A stretch of 64,000 bases of DNA. Origin: Shewanella mangrovi (GTDB lineage Bacteria > Pseudomonadota > Gammaproteobacteria > Enterobacterales > Shewanellaceae). The notes under the pieces were generated by a model that had not been told where the DNA came from, searched no databases, and worked only from the letters and a program-made list of their open reading frames with translations. Below are positions 17,881 to 26,614 of this stretch, one piece after another. The stretch spans positions 310,001-374,000 of the forward strand of contig NZ_JPEO01000002.1 in NCBI RefSeq assembly GCF_000753795.1, given 5' to 3'. Positions within the stretch are counted from its first letter, which is position 1; each line of letters begins with the position of its first letter. The position numbers were made by a program, and so were the translations under genes.

Positions 17881-17902
17881 TATTATAAGGTTAGGAGTTA
17901 TC

Positions 17903-18862
17903 ATGAGTCTAAAAAGCCCATTTCTGAAAGGTCTTCAGGAGGAAATGCGTATGCGTGGTTACAGCATTAGAACAGAAAAAACCTATCTGTATTGGATCAA
18001 AGCATTCATTAACTTTCACCACAAGCGTCATCCTGAAACAATGGGAACGGAAGAAGTTACACAATTTTTAACCTTCCTTGCCAATCAACGAAATGTGGCT
18101 ATCAACACACAAAAAATAGCACTTAACGCATTAGCCTATTTATATCAAAAGCATTTGCACCATGATCTTGGTGATTTAGGGTTTTGCTGTGCGACTAAGC
18201 AGAGACATTTACCCACGGTTTTATCCCAATTGGAGATCTCATCGATATTAAATGAACTTCATGGCCGAGACAGGCTAATCATTGAGCTACTCTATGGTAG
18301 TGGACTAAGAGTTTCAGAATGTCTCCGATTACGCGTCCAAGACATTGATATTGTGAGAACATCGCTTACCGTTAGAGACGGTAAAGGACATAAAGATAGG
18401 CAAACCATCCTCAGCCATAAATGCGCAGAGAAGCTTACTACATATATTGAAAAGGCTATTAAAATTCAAGAGGATGACAACCAAAAGGGGATAGGCCCAT
18501 CTCTGCCAAATGCATTAGAACGTAAGTACCCCAATGCGTTTAGGCAACACGGATGGATGTTTATTTTCCCTTCGTCGTCAACCTGCATTAATCCTTATAC
18601 GGGAACACTTTGCAGGCACCATTTGCATCAAAGTGTTATTCGTAAAGCGCTCGGGAATGCCGTTCGTAATATTCAAATAAATAAACGCGTCACCTGCCAC
18701 ACGTTTAGGCACAGCTTCGCAACCCATTTGCTTCAAGCAGGTCGTGATACAAGAAGTGTTCAAGAGTTACTAGGCCACAATGACGTTAGTACAACACAAA
18801 TCTATACACATGTACTTGGCCAACATTTCGCGGGGACAACCAGTCCGTTAGATACGTTATAA
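17903..18862 (+). CDS. intI: integron integrase (tyrosine recombinase)
   Basis: Site-specific recombinase that inserts and excises cassettes at attI and attC. The 319-residue protein has the SAM-like N-terminal DNA-binding domain (about 1-95) and the tyrosine recombinase catalytic domain with Arg136 (GLRVSE), Lys161 (DGKGHKDR), His266 and Arg269 (CHTFRH), His292 (LLGH) and Tyr301, so all catalytic residues are present. The IntI-specific extra patch is seen at about 203-245 (LERKYPNAFRQHGWMFIFPS), which sets it apart from XerC/D. The ATG has TAGGAG seven bases upstream. It most resembles chromosomal Shewanella/Vibrio IntI proteins. It is full length, so probably functional. Confidence 0.95.
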   Translation: MSLKSPFLKGLQEEMRMRGYSIRTEKTYLYWIKAFINFHHKRHPETMGTEEVTQFLTFLANQRNVAINTQKIALNALAYLYQKHLHHDLGDLGFCCATKQRHLPTVLSQLEISSILNELHGRDRLIIELLYGSGLRVSECLRLRVQDIDIVRTSLTVRDGKGHKDRQTILSHKCAEKLTTYIEKAIKIQEDDNQKGIGPSLPNALERKYPNAFRQHGWMFIFPSSSTCINPYTGTLCRHHLHQSVIRKALGNAVRNIQINKRVTCHTFRHSFATHLLQAGRDTRSVQELLGHNDVSTTQIYTHVLGQHFAGTTSPLDTL

Positions 18863-19128
18863 AGTAAGAATAATTCTGGCACTCTAGCATTACTAAAATT
18901 TGCTCAACTGACAGGGTGTAGAGCTAATTGTTAGCAGCGTCAATAACACACAATGAGGCAAAACTAATTTCACAATGGCTAAACTCATGGCACATGATTT
19001 AGCAGGATGCTATCGAGATTTTTCATCATACACTGGCTTGTGGACACAGCCAGCAGGCTGCTCCTGATGACCTATCCACCACCGCATTTGCGTCCTTGTA
19101 TACCCCACAGGTGGTGAACAAACTCCCC

Positions 19129-20355
19129 TTATCCATAAAACCAATACGCCACCATAATTGCAGCGATAATTCCTGCCATATCGGCAATCAACCCGCAGGC
19201 GACAGCGTGACGACCATTACGGATACCGACCGCGCCAAAATAGACGGCCAATACATAAAATGTTGTTTCGGTACTGCCTTGAAAGATTGACGCTAATCGT
19301 CCAGCAAACGAATCCACACCATAATGATTCATGGTTTCCAACATCATGGCGCGTGCGCCAGAGCCACTAAAAGGCTTCATTAATGCGGTGGGCAACGCAT
19401 CTACAAATCGATTATCCCAGCCAATCGCAGCAATAAATGAACTGAGCAGGTTAAGCAATAAGTCAAGCGCGCCGGATGCCCGCAATAACGCGATGGCCAA
19501 TAACATCGCTAACAAGTATGGGATCAGCCGAATTGATTGCTCAAACCCCGATTTAGCACCTTCGATAAACGCATCATACACAGGTACTTTTTTAACAATT
19601 GCCGCTAAGACAAACAGGAAGATGAGCCCTATGAGTATTAAGTTACCGACAAACGTTGAGACTTCGCCGATTGCATCGGCCCCGAGGGTCGTCAGGTAGG
19701 CGACAAATGAGCCCACGGTGGTGAGTGCAACGCCGGCATAAGCCGCGACGGTGAGATTGAGCAATGGCAAACGTTGGACCCAGGCTACGGCTAATAAGCC
19801 AGCAATGGTGGATGTCATGGTGGCTAACAAAATCGGCAAAAAAACATCTGCTGGAGACGCTGCGCCTTGCTGTGCCCGATATAAAAAGATGGTGACAGGC
19901 ACCAAAGTCACAGAAGAGGTATTGAGCACCAAAAACATGATTTGCGCATTGCTGGCGGTCTCTTTTATCGGATTATGCCGCTGCAGATCCTGCATCGCCT
20001 TAAGGCCGAGCGGCGTTGCCGCATTATCTAAGCCCAACATGTTAGCGGTCAGATTCATGGTGACACTGCCAAATGCCGCATCACCTTTGGGTAACTCAGG
20101 CATCAGCTTACGCAGTAACGGTTCTACCACTCGGGCAATCAAGCGCACCATCCCTGATTGCTCACCTAAACGCATTAACCCCATCCACAAACTCAGCACA
20201 CCAACCAAACCAAGTGCAATCTGTGCGGCCAGTTGTGCGCTGTCGAATAATGCATTGACTGCATCGGCGGCAACACGGGTGTCGCCAGTAGCGAGTCGCC
20301 AAACGGTAGCAGCCAAGGCGATAATAAAAAACCAACTCCAGATTTTATTCAGCAA
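19129..20355 (-). CDS. fused SpmA/SpmB-type nucleoside-recognition membrane protein
   Basis: The 408-residue polytopic inner-membrane protein has two Gate (nucleoside recognition) domains in tandem. The first half matches SpmA (MNLTANMLGLDNAATPLG) and the second SpmB (PFSGSGARAMM, IFQGSTETTFYVLA). SpmA and SpmB are spore-maturation proteins in Bacillus, but the fused form is common in non-sporulating Proteobacteria, where its substrate is unknown; a nucleoside or small-solute transporter is likely. About ten membrane helices can be seen. The start is a TTG with GGAG six bases upstream. It is divergent from rsmF and lies next to the integron. Confidence 0.88.
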   Translation of the reverse strand: MLNKIWSWFFIIALAATVWRLATGDTRVAADAVNALFDSAQLAAQIALGLVGVLSLWMGLMRLGEQSGMVRLIARVVEPLLRKLMPELPKGDAAFGSVTMNLTANMLGLDNAATPLGLKAMQDLQRHNPIKETASNAQIMFLVLNTSSVTLVPVTIFLYRAQQGAASPADVFLPILLATMTSTIAGLLAVAWVQRLPLLNLTVAAYAGVALTTVGSFVAYLTTLGADAIGEVSTFVGNLILIGLIFLFVLAAIVKKVPVYDAFIEGAKSGFEQSIRLIPYLLAMLLAIALLRASGALDLLLNLLSSFIAAIGWDNRFVDALPTALMKPFSGSGARAMMLETMNHYGVDSFAGRLASIFQGSTETTFYVLAVYFGAVGIRNGRHAVACGLIADMAGIIAAIMVAYWFYG

Positions 20356-20423
20356 ACCACACTCCAGTTTTTTGGTTGAGCTGATGCTATAATCCGCGCA
20401 TCAAAATGCCCTGTTAATTCGTT

Positions 20424-21845
20424 ATGGTTCAATTAAATCAAGATTTTATCAATAGTATTGCCGATGATTTGCCGTCAGAATTATCGCTTGACGACTTTAT
20501 CGCCTATTGCGACAAACCGCTGCGCCCCTCACTACGCGTAAATACACTGAAAATTAGCAGCGATCGCCTCAAAGCTCGCTTAGAAAATGCGGGCTGGGAA
20601 CTTGCAGCAATACCTTGGTGTGAAGATGGTTTTTGGTTTAATGCTCCTGCAGAGATCCAACCCGGCAACACAGTCGAACACTTGCAAGGGCTATTTTATA
20701 TTCAAGAAGCCAGCTCAATGATGCCGCCCACCGCACTATTCGACCAATTAGCTATGCCGAGTGCGGTGTTAGATATGGCGTCAGCACCTGGCTCAAAGAC
20801 CACGCAAATTGCAGCACTCATGCAAAACCAGGGACTACTGGTAGCAAATGAGTATTCCTCCAGCCGCACCAAAATTCTGCACGCCAATCTAGGTCGTATG
20901 GGCGTGAGTAATACCGCCATGACACATTTTGATGCGCGCGTGTTTGGCGAATACACCTTTGAAGCATTCGACGCAGTTTTGCTTGATGCTCCCTGCAGTG
21001 GTGAAGGTACGATTCGAAAAGATCCGTTGGCACTGAAAGATTGGCGTCAATCGGATATCGATGAAATTGCTGCCACTCAGCGCGATTTGATCGTGTCGGC
21101 ATTTATGGCCTTGAAACCGGGCGGCACGCTGGTTTACTCCACCTGCACACTGAATAAACAGGAGAATCATCAGGTATGCCATTACTTAAAACAACAATTT
21201 GCTGATGCGGTGGAATTTGTTTCGCTAGCAGGTTTATACGACGGTGCAGATAAAGCGTTGTCCGAGGAGGGATTTCTCCATATTTGGCCACAAATTTATG
21301 ATAGTGAAGGTTTTTTTGTTGCCAAATTGAAGAAGATAGCTTCCGTAGCGCCGCTCTCAACCGCAAATATTAAGCCGCGCAAATTTCCCTTTGCCCCTGT
21401 TAGTAGTAAACAGTTTCAAGCAGTGAATAGCGAACTGGGTAAGTTATTGAACTACCGTTTTGAGCAGCACAGGTTATGGCAACGGGATGATGAGATCTGG
21501 TTATTTCCTGCGGGGATTGATCCTTTGTTGGATAAAATTCGTTTTCAGCGCCTTGGGTTAAAATTGACAGAAGTGAGTAAACACGGGTTAAAGCTGCAAC
21601 AAGAAGCCATCTCAGCATTAGCGCACGACGCTGACACTATTGAGCTAGATGAACGGCAAGCCATTGAGTTTTTGATGGGACGAGACATTGCCTTAAATGC
21701 CAACGAAAAGCCACGCGGCGAATGCTTAGTCGCTTGGCAACAAATACCGCTTGGGATGGTGAAGCATTTAGGTACACGCTTAAAAAACCAACTGCCGCGG
21801 CATCAAGTGCGCGATAACGTATCTTCAAGCAGTGCTTGCATATAA
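20424..21845 (+). CDS. rsmF: 16S rRNA m5C1407 methyltransferase
   Basis: SAM-dependent RNA methyltransferase (E. coli RsmF/YebU) that makes 5-methylcytidine at position 1407 of 16S rRNA in the 30S subunit. The 473-residue protein has the SAM-binding motif DMASAPGSKT (117-126), the two active-site cysteines in DAPCSGEG (Cys191) and YSTCTL (Cys241), and a C-terminal PUA-like RNA-binding region (about 330-473). The length matches the family (479 in E. coli). No strong ribosome-binding site precedes the ATG. In E. coli the gene directly follows letB; here the integron and the SpmAB gene stand between them. Confidence 0.95.
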   Translation: MVQLNQDFINSIADDLPSELSLDDFIAYCDKPLRPSLRVNTLKISSDRLKARLENAGWELAAIPWCEDGFWFNAPAEIQPGNTVEHLQGLFYIQEASSMMPPTALFDQLAMPSAVLDMASAPGSKTTQIAALMQNQGLLVANEYSSSRTKILHANLGRMGVSNTAMTHFDARVFGEYTFEAFDAVLLDAPCSGEGTIRKDPLALKDWRQSDIDEIAATQRDLIVSAFMALKPGGTLVYSTCTLNKQENHQVCHYLKQQFADAVEFVSLAGLYDGADKALSEEGFLHIWPQIYDSEGFFVAKLKKIASVAPLSTANIKPRKFPFAPVSSKQFQAVNSELGKLLNYRFEQHRLWQRDDEIWLFPAGIDPLLDKIRFQRLGLKLTEVSKHGLKLQQEAISALAHDADTIELDERQAIEFLMGRDIALNANEKPRGECLVAWQQIPLGMVKHLGTRLKNQLPRHQVRDNVSSSSACI

Positions 21846-21930
21846 CCTAAAGACATAATTAATTCGATTTAGATATTAAAAAATACAGGATTGACAACTT
21901 GCATTTTTTTAAATCGTCTAGAATTTAATC

Positions 21931-22029
21931 AGAGATAGCAATCCTGTCACATCTCGACTTAAGCGCACGGCTCTTTATGAGCCATTCCCCTGGGCCCAGA
22001 ACATTGGAAATAGTTTTGGGCCTTTTTTT
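21931..22029 (+). ncRNA. candidate small RNA with intrinsic terminator
   Basis: The gap between convergent rsmF and tatD holds a possible -10 (TAGAAT, 21919-21924), an unpaired 5' region, a small hairpin (GGCTC/GAGCC, 21969-21983) and a strong terminator: GGCCCA-type stem of about eleven pairs with one G-U (21993-22022), then T7. The terminator is 148 bases past the rsmF stop. Either this is the rsmF 3' end or, more likely given the promoter-like -10 and TTGACA at 21891, an independent transcript of about 100 nt. It matches no small RNA I know. Confidence 0.45.
21993..22029 (+). terminator. strong intrinsic terminator downstream of rsmF
   Basis: Stem GGCCCAGAAC with GTTTTGGGCC, ten-base loop, T7. 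It ends either rsmF mRNA or the small RNA candidate. Confidence 0.88.
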
Positions 22030-22067
22030 ATCTAAATTCAGATGTAGGCGAAATGCGTAAACACACC

Positions 22068-22850
22068 TTAGCGTAATGGTGCCGCATCGCGAAAACAGTG
22101 AAAGAAATTCTCCGTGGTATACCCTGCCAGCTCTTCCAATGATTCACCACGTAAATCAGCAATAAACTGCGCAACGTCTTTCACAAATGCGGGCTGGTTT
22201 TCTTTACCACGATGCGGAACCGGTGCCAAAAATGGCGAGTCCGTTTCGACTAACAAACGATCTTGAGGAATTTTTTTCACCACATCCCGCAGTGCATCGG
22301 CGTTACGGAAGGTCACAATGCCGGAAATTGAGATATAGAACCCCAAATCTATCGCCGCCTTGGCCATCTCCCAACTTTCAGTAAAACAATGCAGTACACC
22401 ACCGCATTTTTCTGCATGACCGTTACTAAGGATGTTCAGCGTATCTTGTCTAGCGTCGCGCGTATGAATAATCAACGGCTTGTTAACCGCTACCGCCACT
22501 TCAACCTGAGACTCAAAACATTGCAGTTGTAGTGCCTTGTTGTCTGGACTGTAGAAGTAATCCAAACCAGTTTCCCCAATCGCAACCACTTTGTCAGTCG
22601 TTGCGAAACGACGTAAATCGTCAGCTGACACACCATTTTCTACATCGAGCGGGTGCACGCCCGCTGACAAAAACACGTTGTTAAACGGCGACATACGCTG
22701 TTGCATTGCTTCAAATTCTTGCAAGCGTACGTTCACACACAGAAAATGAGAAATACCGAGCGCCTGAGCATCGCTCAGTACGGCATTAAGTGAGGCTTCA
22801 TCTGGCGCGACTTTTAAGCGATCGAGATGGCAATGGGAATCAACTAACAC
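22068..22850 (-). CDS. TatD family metal-dependent deoxyribonuclease (YcfH type)
   Basis: TIM-barrel metal-dependent hydrolase of the TatD family. The 260-residue protein carries the ligand motifs DSHCHLD (about 4-10), GETGLDY (about 91-97), IHTRDA (about 128-133), HCFTES (about 154-159) and ETDSPF (about 200-207). The family includes DNases and D-aminoacyl-tRNA-type hydrolases; the exact substrate of the YcfH branch is uncertain. The start is a GTG with CGGAAG five bases upstream. It ends the operon pabC-mltG-tmk-holB-pilZ-tatD, an order kept in many Gammaproteobacteria. Confidence 0.92.
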   Translation of the reverse strand: MLVDSHCHLDRLKVAPDEASLNAVLSDAQALGISHFLCVNVRLQEFEAMQQRMSPFNNVFLSAGVHPLDVENGVSADDLRRFATTDKVVAIGETGLDYFYSPDNKALQLQCFESQVEVAVAVNKPLIIHTRDARQDTLNILSNGHAEKCGGVLHCFTESWEMAKAAIDLGFYISISGIVTFRNADALRDVVKKIPQDRLLVETDSPFLAPVPHRGKENQPAFVKDVAQFIADLRGESLEELAGYTTENFFHCFRDAAPLR

Positions 22851-22894
22851 AACAACTTCCGAGGAATAACCTGAGGGCGCACAGCATAACTGTG

Positions 22895-23221
22895 CTACAT
22901 GGTGCAGGTCAAATCACCGCTGGCAAGTTCACGAGACAGTAAATTTTCGATGCGTTGTTTATGCTCTGGAGCATCGCTGAGGATCTTTACCCCAATCCCA
23001 GCAGGACGTCCACCTGATGCACCCAACGGATTTATCCAAACAACGATACCCTGAAACTCATTAACACTGGTGGCACCAGGCAAACGGTAACCGACCTTGA
23101 TCTCTTGGCCGAGAAAGTGAGGTTCTGTAGTGGCCACAAATAATCCTGCCGGTGCAATGAACGGCATGTAAGCGCGATAAAGCTGATGTAAAGTATCAAA
23201 GTTCGCTATCAAATCAACCAT
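22895..23221 (-). CDS. pilZ: type IV pilus assembly protein PilZ
   Basis: The 108-residue single-domain protein matches PilZ, the founding member of the PilZ family, which binds PilB and FimX and is needed for type IV pilus assembly. Its segment FVATTEPHFLGQEIKVGYRLPG and the GGRPAGIGVKIL region are characteristic. The N-terminal RxxxR motif that other PilZ-domain proteins use to bind c-di-GMP is absent, as in true PilZ, so it is probably not a c-di-GMP receptor. It lies nine bases after holB, the usual position in Pseudomonas and Shewanella. Confidence 0.93.
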   Translation of the reverse strand: MVDLIANFDTLHQLYRAYMPFIAPAGLFVATTEPHFLGQEIKVGYRLPGATSVNEFQGIVVWINPLGASGGRPAGIGVKILSDAPEHKQRIENLLSRELASGDLTCTM

Positions 23222-23230
23222 AAGATTATT

Positions 23231-24139
23231 TTAGAATTTCAGTCTCTTATATTCTATTACATAACTCTGCAATAATGCCAAATAATTGACACTTGGCATA
23301 TGCATCAGTTGTCGATTGTCTTGCATAACCCGGTTAGCTAACTCGGCTACCTTGGCACTCGCAAACGGCTCTAAACCTGGTTGCTTTAATTTTTCCAACA
23401 ACACATGATAGACCAATTTAAGTACATCAAAAACATTATCTTCTTTTAGATCAGCTAATTGCTGCGCAACGTGACCTTCATTAAAACTTTGTTCGACCCA
23501 CGCTTTTAGCTGCCGTAGCTGCATCAAGCGGTCGCTTGCAAGCGCCTGCTGTAATGCAACGGCGCCCCCGACTACAGGCAGAGACCATGCCAACTCTGCA
23601 GATGACAGTTGTGGATGCTGTAACCAGTTGGCCACCATATCAATCGTTGGGGGTTGCACATTAACTCGCTGACACCGGCTGGTAATAGTGGGCAACAGAC
23701 CACCCGCAATATCGGTTTGCAGCAATAAGAGCGTATTACGCCCCGGCTCTTCCAAGGTTTTCAGCAATGCATTGGCCGCCGCTTGGTTCATGCGTTCACT
23801 TTGCTGAATGACCGCTATTCGATAGCCGCCCTGCTGCGCGGTCGCAGCCAGTGATTGGCACAACTCTCTGACTTGCTCAACCTTTATCTGATGCCCATCT
23901 GCTTTAAGCCAGTACACATCGGGATGGTTGCCTGCAGCGAGTAATTTACAGGCGCGACATTGTCCGCATGCGGGCGACGTATGGTTGTCACACAAGCAGC
24001 TAGCAACAATCTGTTCGGCAAGCACCAAACCGCCGTCTGCGACGGGCAAAGGTAACAACAAGGCATGCGCTAAACGCTCATCGCGCTGTTGCTGATGCAA
24101 TTGTGTGAGTGCTGAGGTAAGCCAAGGAAGCGAACTCAT
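23231..24139 (-). CDS. holB: DNA polymerase III delta' subunit
   Basis: Clamp-loader subunit of the replicative polymerase. The 302-residue protein has the AAA+ fold with the four-cysteine zinc module CLCDNHTSPACGQCRAC (about 49-65) and the sensor segment ALLKTLEEPG and TITSRCQRV (arginine finger motif SRC). As in other delta' proteins the P-loop is not a functional Walker A. The C-terminal domain is poorly conserved. Its ATG overlaps the tmk stop by one base (TAATG). Slightly shorter than E. coli HolB (334). Confidence 0.95.
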   Translation of the reverse strand: MSSLPWLTSALTQLHQQQRDERLAHALLLPLPVADGGLVLAEQIVASCLCDNHTSPACGQCRACKLLAAGNHPDVYWLKADGHQIKVEQVRELCQSLAATAQQGGYRIAVIQQSERMNQAAANALLKTLEEPGRNTLLLLQTDIAGGLLPTITSRCQRVNVQPPTIDMVANWLQHPQLSSAELAWSLPVVGGAVALQQALASDRLMQLRQLKAWVEQSFNEGHVAQQLADLKEDNVFDVLKLVYHVLLEKLKQPGLEPFASAKVAELANRVMQDNRQLMHMPSVNYLALLQSYVIEYKRLKF

Positions 24140-24777
24140 TAAGCGGTTAACCTGCTTTTTAGCACCGCCAGAATATCTTGGTGCACTTTCGCCATGGGCT
24201 GAGAAGCATCGATGATTTCAATATTTTCATCGGCATTTGCCAATGTTAAATAGGTTTCGCGGGCTCGCTCAAAAAAATCGATGGCTTGTTGCTCAATCCT
24301 ATCTAATGCGCCTCGATCGGCAGCTCGAGTCAGCCCCAACTGCGGTGGAATATCGAGATAAAGCGTCAGATCTGGAGCAAAATCGCCCAATGTTGCCCGA
24401 CTCACGGCTTGTACCAGTGGCAGTAACCCACGTCCTCCGCCCTGATACGCAAGCGACGATAGATTATGGCGATCACCCAGAACCCATTGCCCGTTAGCAA
24501 GGGCTGGCTTAATCACGTTGGCTACTAGCTGAGCACGGGCGGCATACATCAATAAACATTCCGCTTCATCGCACAAAGGGTCGTCATCACTGACGTTTTT
24601 AACTAAAGCACGGATCTTTTCAGCGGTCGGCGTACCGCCCGGTTCACGGGTACACACAGGTTCGGCATCATTAAGTTGCGTGAGAAATTCGCGTACGAGC
24701 GCGATAGCACTAGATTTACCAGCGCCTTCAAGTCCTTCAATAACTATAAATTTTCCGGCAGTTGTCGGATTAACCAT
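24139..24777 (-). CDS. tmk: thymidylate kinase
   Basis: Phosphorylates dTMP to dTDP. The 212-residue protein has the P-loop GLEGAGKS (15-22), the DR motif in [15 protein letters not shown] and the lid region. The residues around the P-loop (EGLEGAG) are the E. coli type. It overlaps both neighbours by one base: TAATG with mltG upstream and with holB downstream, so the three are translationally coupled. Confidence 0.96.
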   Translation of the reverse strand: MVNPTTAGKFIVIEGLEGAGKSSAIALVREFLTQLNDAEPVCTREPGGTPTAEKIRALVKNVSDDDPLCDEAECLLMYAARAQLVANVIKPALANGQWVLGDRHNLSSLAYQGGGRGLLPLVQAVSRATLGDFAPDLTLYLDIPPQLGLTRAADRGALDRIEQQAIDFFERARETYLTLANADENIEIIDASQPMAKVHQDILAVLKSRLTA

Positions 24778-25784
24778 TATCTATTTCTCTGATATTTATC
24801 AACGGCGCGATTATGCTCAGCCAAAGTGGATGAAAACAGGTGAGAACCGTCATTTCTCGATACAAAATAAAGATATTTCACCTCAGCCGGATGTGCTGCG
24901 GCAAGTAATGATTCGCGTCCCGGCGCCGCGATAGGCGTGGGGGGTAATCCTCTAATCACGTACGTATTAAACGGCGTTGCTTCGCGCAAATCTTGGCGAC
25001 GAATATTGCCATCAAACCGCTCCCCCATACCGTAGATCACGGTTGGATCTGTCTGTAAGCGCATGCCTTTACGCAGGCGATTAACAAATACCGCGGCTAT
25101 CGTTGGCCGTTCTGATTCTTGTCCGGTTTCTTTTTCAATAATCGATGCCAACGTTAATAACTGGTAGGGAGATTCTAATGGTAAATCACTGTCCCGTTGT
25201 TGCCAGATAGCATCAAGTTGCTGCTGCATTTTTTGATAACTTTGGGTCAAAATCGATTCAATAGTTGTCGAAGCCCGGTATTGATAGGTGTCGGGGAAAA
25301 ACTTACCTTCAGGCAGATTGCTTTCATCCCCTTGCGCTTGTAGCACGCGGTTAAACACATCGTTGTCAACATGAAGATGAGGAACAGTTTGCAGGTATTG
25401 CAACCATTCCTGAATGGTTTTGCCCTCAATTAAAGTCAACACAAAGCGTTTCTCATCACCGCTCGTCAGCCGTTGTAATAGGCTCGTGACACTATCGCTG
25501 GGCTTAATCTCATACAAACCACTGCGGATTTGGGTCAACTCTGGATGCAGCTTTCCCAGAAGTTTCCATCGCCAGTCGTAATCAATCAACGCGTCGGCAG
25601 CTAACATTTTGCCTAATTTACGAAAAGAAACGCCGCGCTCAAGCGGAAGTTCTTTAGCTTGGGTGACGGCTAGCGACTGTTCCGCCAGCAAATTGGTTTG
25701 TTGAAGGGCCCAAAATCCAGTACCTGCGGCAATTGCTGCCAGCGTAAAGAGCATCCCTAAAAGTCGCAACATCCATTTTCTCAT
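24777..25784 (-). CDS. mltG: endolytic murein transglycosylase
   Basis: Inner-membrane lytic transglycosylase (YceG family) that cuts nascent glycan strands and ends their elongation. The 335-residue protein has one N-terminal membrane helix (about 4-27) and a periplasmic domain with a LysM-like part and the catalytic motif IIEKET (about 215-220) followed by [22 protein letters not shown] signature. The ATG at 25784 overlaps the pabC stop (TAATG); a reading 20 codons longer runs into pabC and is rejected. The length agrees with E. coli MltG (340). Confidence 0.95.
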   Translation of the reverse strand: MRKWMLRLLGMLFTLAAIAAGTGFWALQQTNLLAEQSLAVTQAKELPLERGVSFRKLGKMLAADALIDYDWRWKLLGKLHPELTQIRSGLYEIKPSDSVTSLLQRLTSGDEKRFVLTLIEGKTIQEWLQYLQTVPHLHVDNDVFNRVLQAQGDESNLPEGKFFPDTYQYRASTTIESILTQSYQKMQQQLDAIWQQRDSDLPLESPYQLLTLASIIEKETGQESERPTIAAVFVNRLRKGMRLQTDPTVIYGMGERFDGNIRRQDLREATPFNTYVIRGLPPTPIAAPGRESLLAAAHPAEVKYLYFVSRNDGSHLFSSTLAEHNRAVDKYQRNR

Positions 25785-26611
25785 TATTGAGGCACCAGTT
25801 TTTGCTGAAGCTGAGACGTATGTTGCCAACGCTCGAACGTCCACTCAGCGGCTCGGTTCACATCCACTATGCCAATTAAGCTATTACACAACAGCAGATG
25901 TTTTGCTTGTGCAAGCTCGTGTAATGCAACGGGTCGCATCTCCACATCAATCCCAATAGCTAAAAGCTGCAATACTAATTGCTGGCGCATAACCCCAGAC
26001 ACACCGCTATGACTATGGCTTGGAAACACAGCCACGAGCTTCTGCTGTCTGGGCATCAGCAGCATTAGATTCGCCATCGACGCTTCAACAACTTGCTGTT
26101 GTTGATCTAATACCAGCCAATCATCATAACCTTCAGGCAAAGGTTGCGACTTAATTAACACCTGTTCAAGGCGATTACAGTGCTTGATCCCAGCGAGCAA
26201 CGGCTGTGCCGCGAGTTCGACCGATGAGAGTGTTAGGCTAACGCCCTTATCTCTCCACTCAGCATACAAAGGTGGAATGCCACTAACACTCAATACTTCT
26301 GTCACGATAGGTGCGGTAGGCGCGCTATAGCCACGCCCACCACAACCACGAGAAAGCTGTAGTTTTAGGCAATGTAACGGATGAGATTTGGCAATGGTGG
26401 TGATGAGTTGCAGTAAATCTTCAGATGCTTGCCAAGCAAAGCCGAGTCTGGTGCTCGATTCATGTAAGCGTTGCAAATAGCACTCGAGGAATCTTACGTT
26501 GCCTGATGAATCAACGGCCATGGTGACGAACACGCCATCACCATAGGCAAAAGCTCGATCACTTGGGTCGAGCTTGGCATCCTTTTTTCCGTTAATCCAT
26601 ACTTGCGCCAC
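25784..26611 (-). CDS. pabC: aminodeoxychorismate lyase
   Basis: PLP-dependent class IV aminotransferase-fold enzyme that makes 4-aminobenzoate and pyruvate from aminodeoxychorismate in folate synthesis. The 275-residue protein has the PLP lysine in AGIKHCNRLEQ (Lys143), the FAYGDGVF start motif (about 21-28) and the C-terminal SLIGIVDV region. The start is a GTG three bases after the dcd stop on the same strand, so dcd and pabC are probably cotranscribed. It heads the block with mltG, tmk, holB and pilZ. In E. coli pabC also precedes mltG and tmk. Confidence 0.94.
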   Translation of the reverse strand: MAQVWINGKKDAKLDPSDRAFAYGDGVFVTMAVDSSGNVRFLECYLQRLHESSTRLGFAWQASEDLLQLITTIAKSHPLHCLKLQLSRGCGGRGYSAPTAPIVTEVLSVSGIPPLYAEWRDKGVSLTLSSVELAAQPLLAGIKHCNRLEQVLIKSQPLPEGYDDWLVLDQQQQVVEASMANLMLLMPRQQKLVAVFPSHSHSGVSGVMRQQLVLQLLAIGIDVEMRPVALHELAQAKHLLLCNSLIGIVDVNRAAEWTFERWQHTSQLQQKLVPQ

Positions 26612-26614
26612 GCG

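Larger units (their letters stand above)
17588..17902. promoter_or_regulatory. attI and divergent control region of the integron
   Basis: This 315-base, AT-rich gap separates intI from the first cassette. A core-like TTATAAC at 17600-17606 (GTTATAA on the minus strand) marks the probable attI crossover point. The intI promoter and LexA box are at the right end. The cassette promoter Pc should read leftward from here, but I could not fix its hexamers. Repeated GCGC motifs (TGCGCATGCGCA at 17617-17628, ACGCGCA near 17651, a 25-base inverted repeat at 17714-17738, ACGCGCA near 17814) are unusual and may be protein-binding sites. Confidence 0.7.
16177..18862. mobile_element. small chromosomal integron (three cassettes, attI, intI)
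   Basis: The plus-strand integrase gene intI is preceded by an attI-type core, and three gene cassettes are read away from it on the minus strand, each ended by an attC site whose outer cores are TATAAC/GTTATA-like. This is the standard integron layout. All three cassette genes are small, AT-rich and of unknown function, and their stop codons fall in or next to the following attC. The element splits a block (prc-proQ-msrC-letAB-rsmF) that is continuous in E. coli. The intI gene is complete and has a LexA box, so the system may still be active. Confidence 0.92.
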
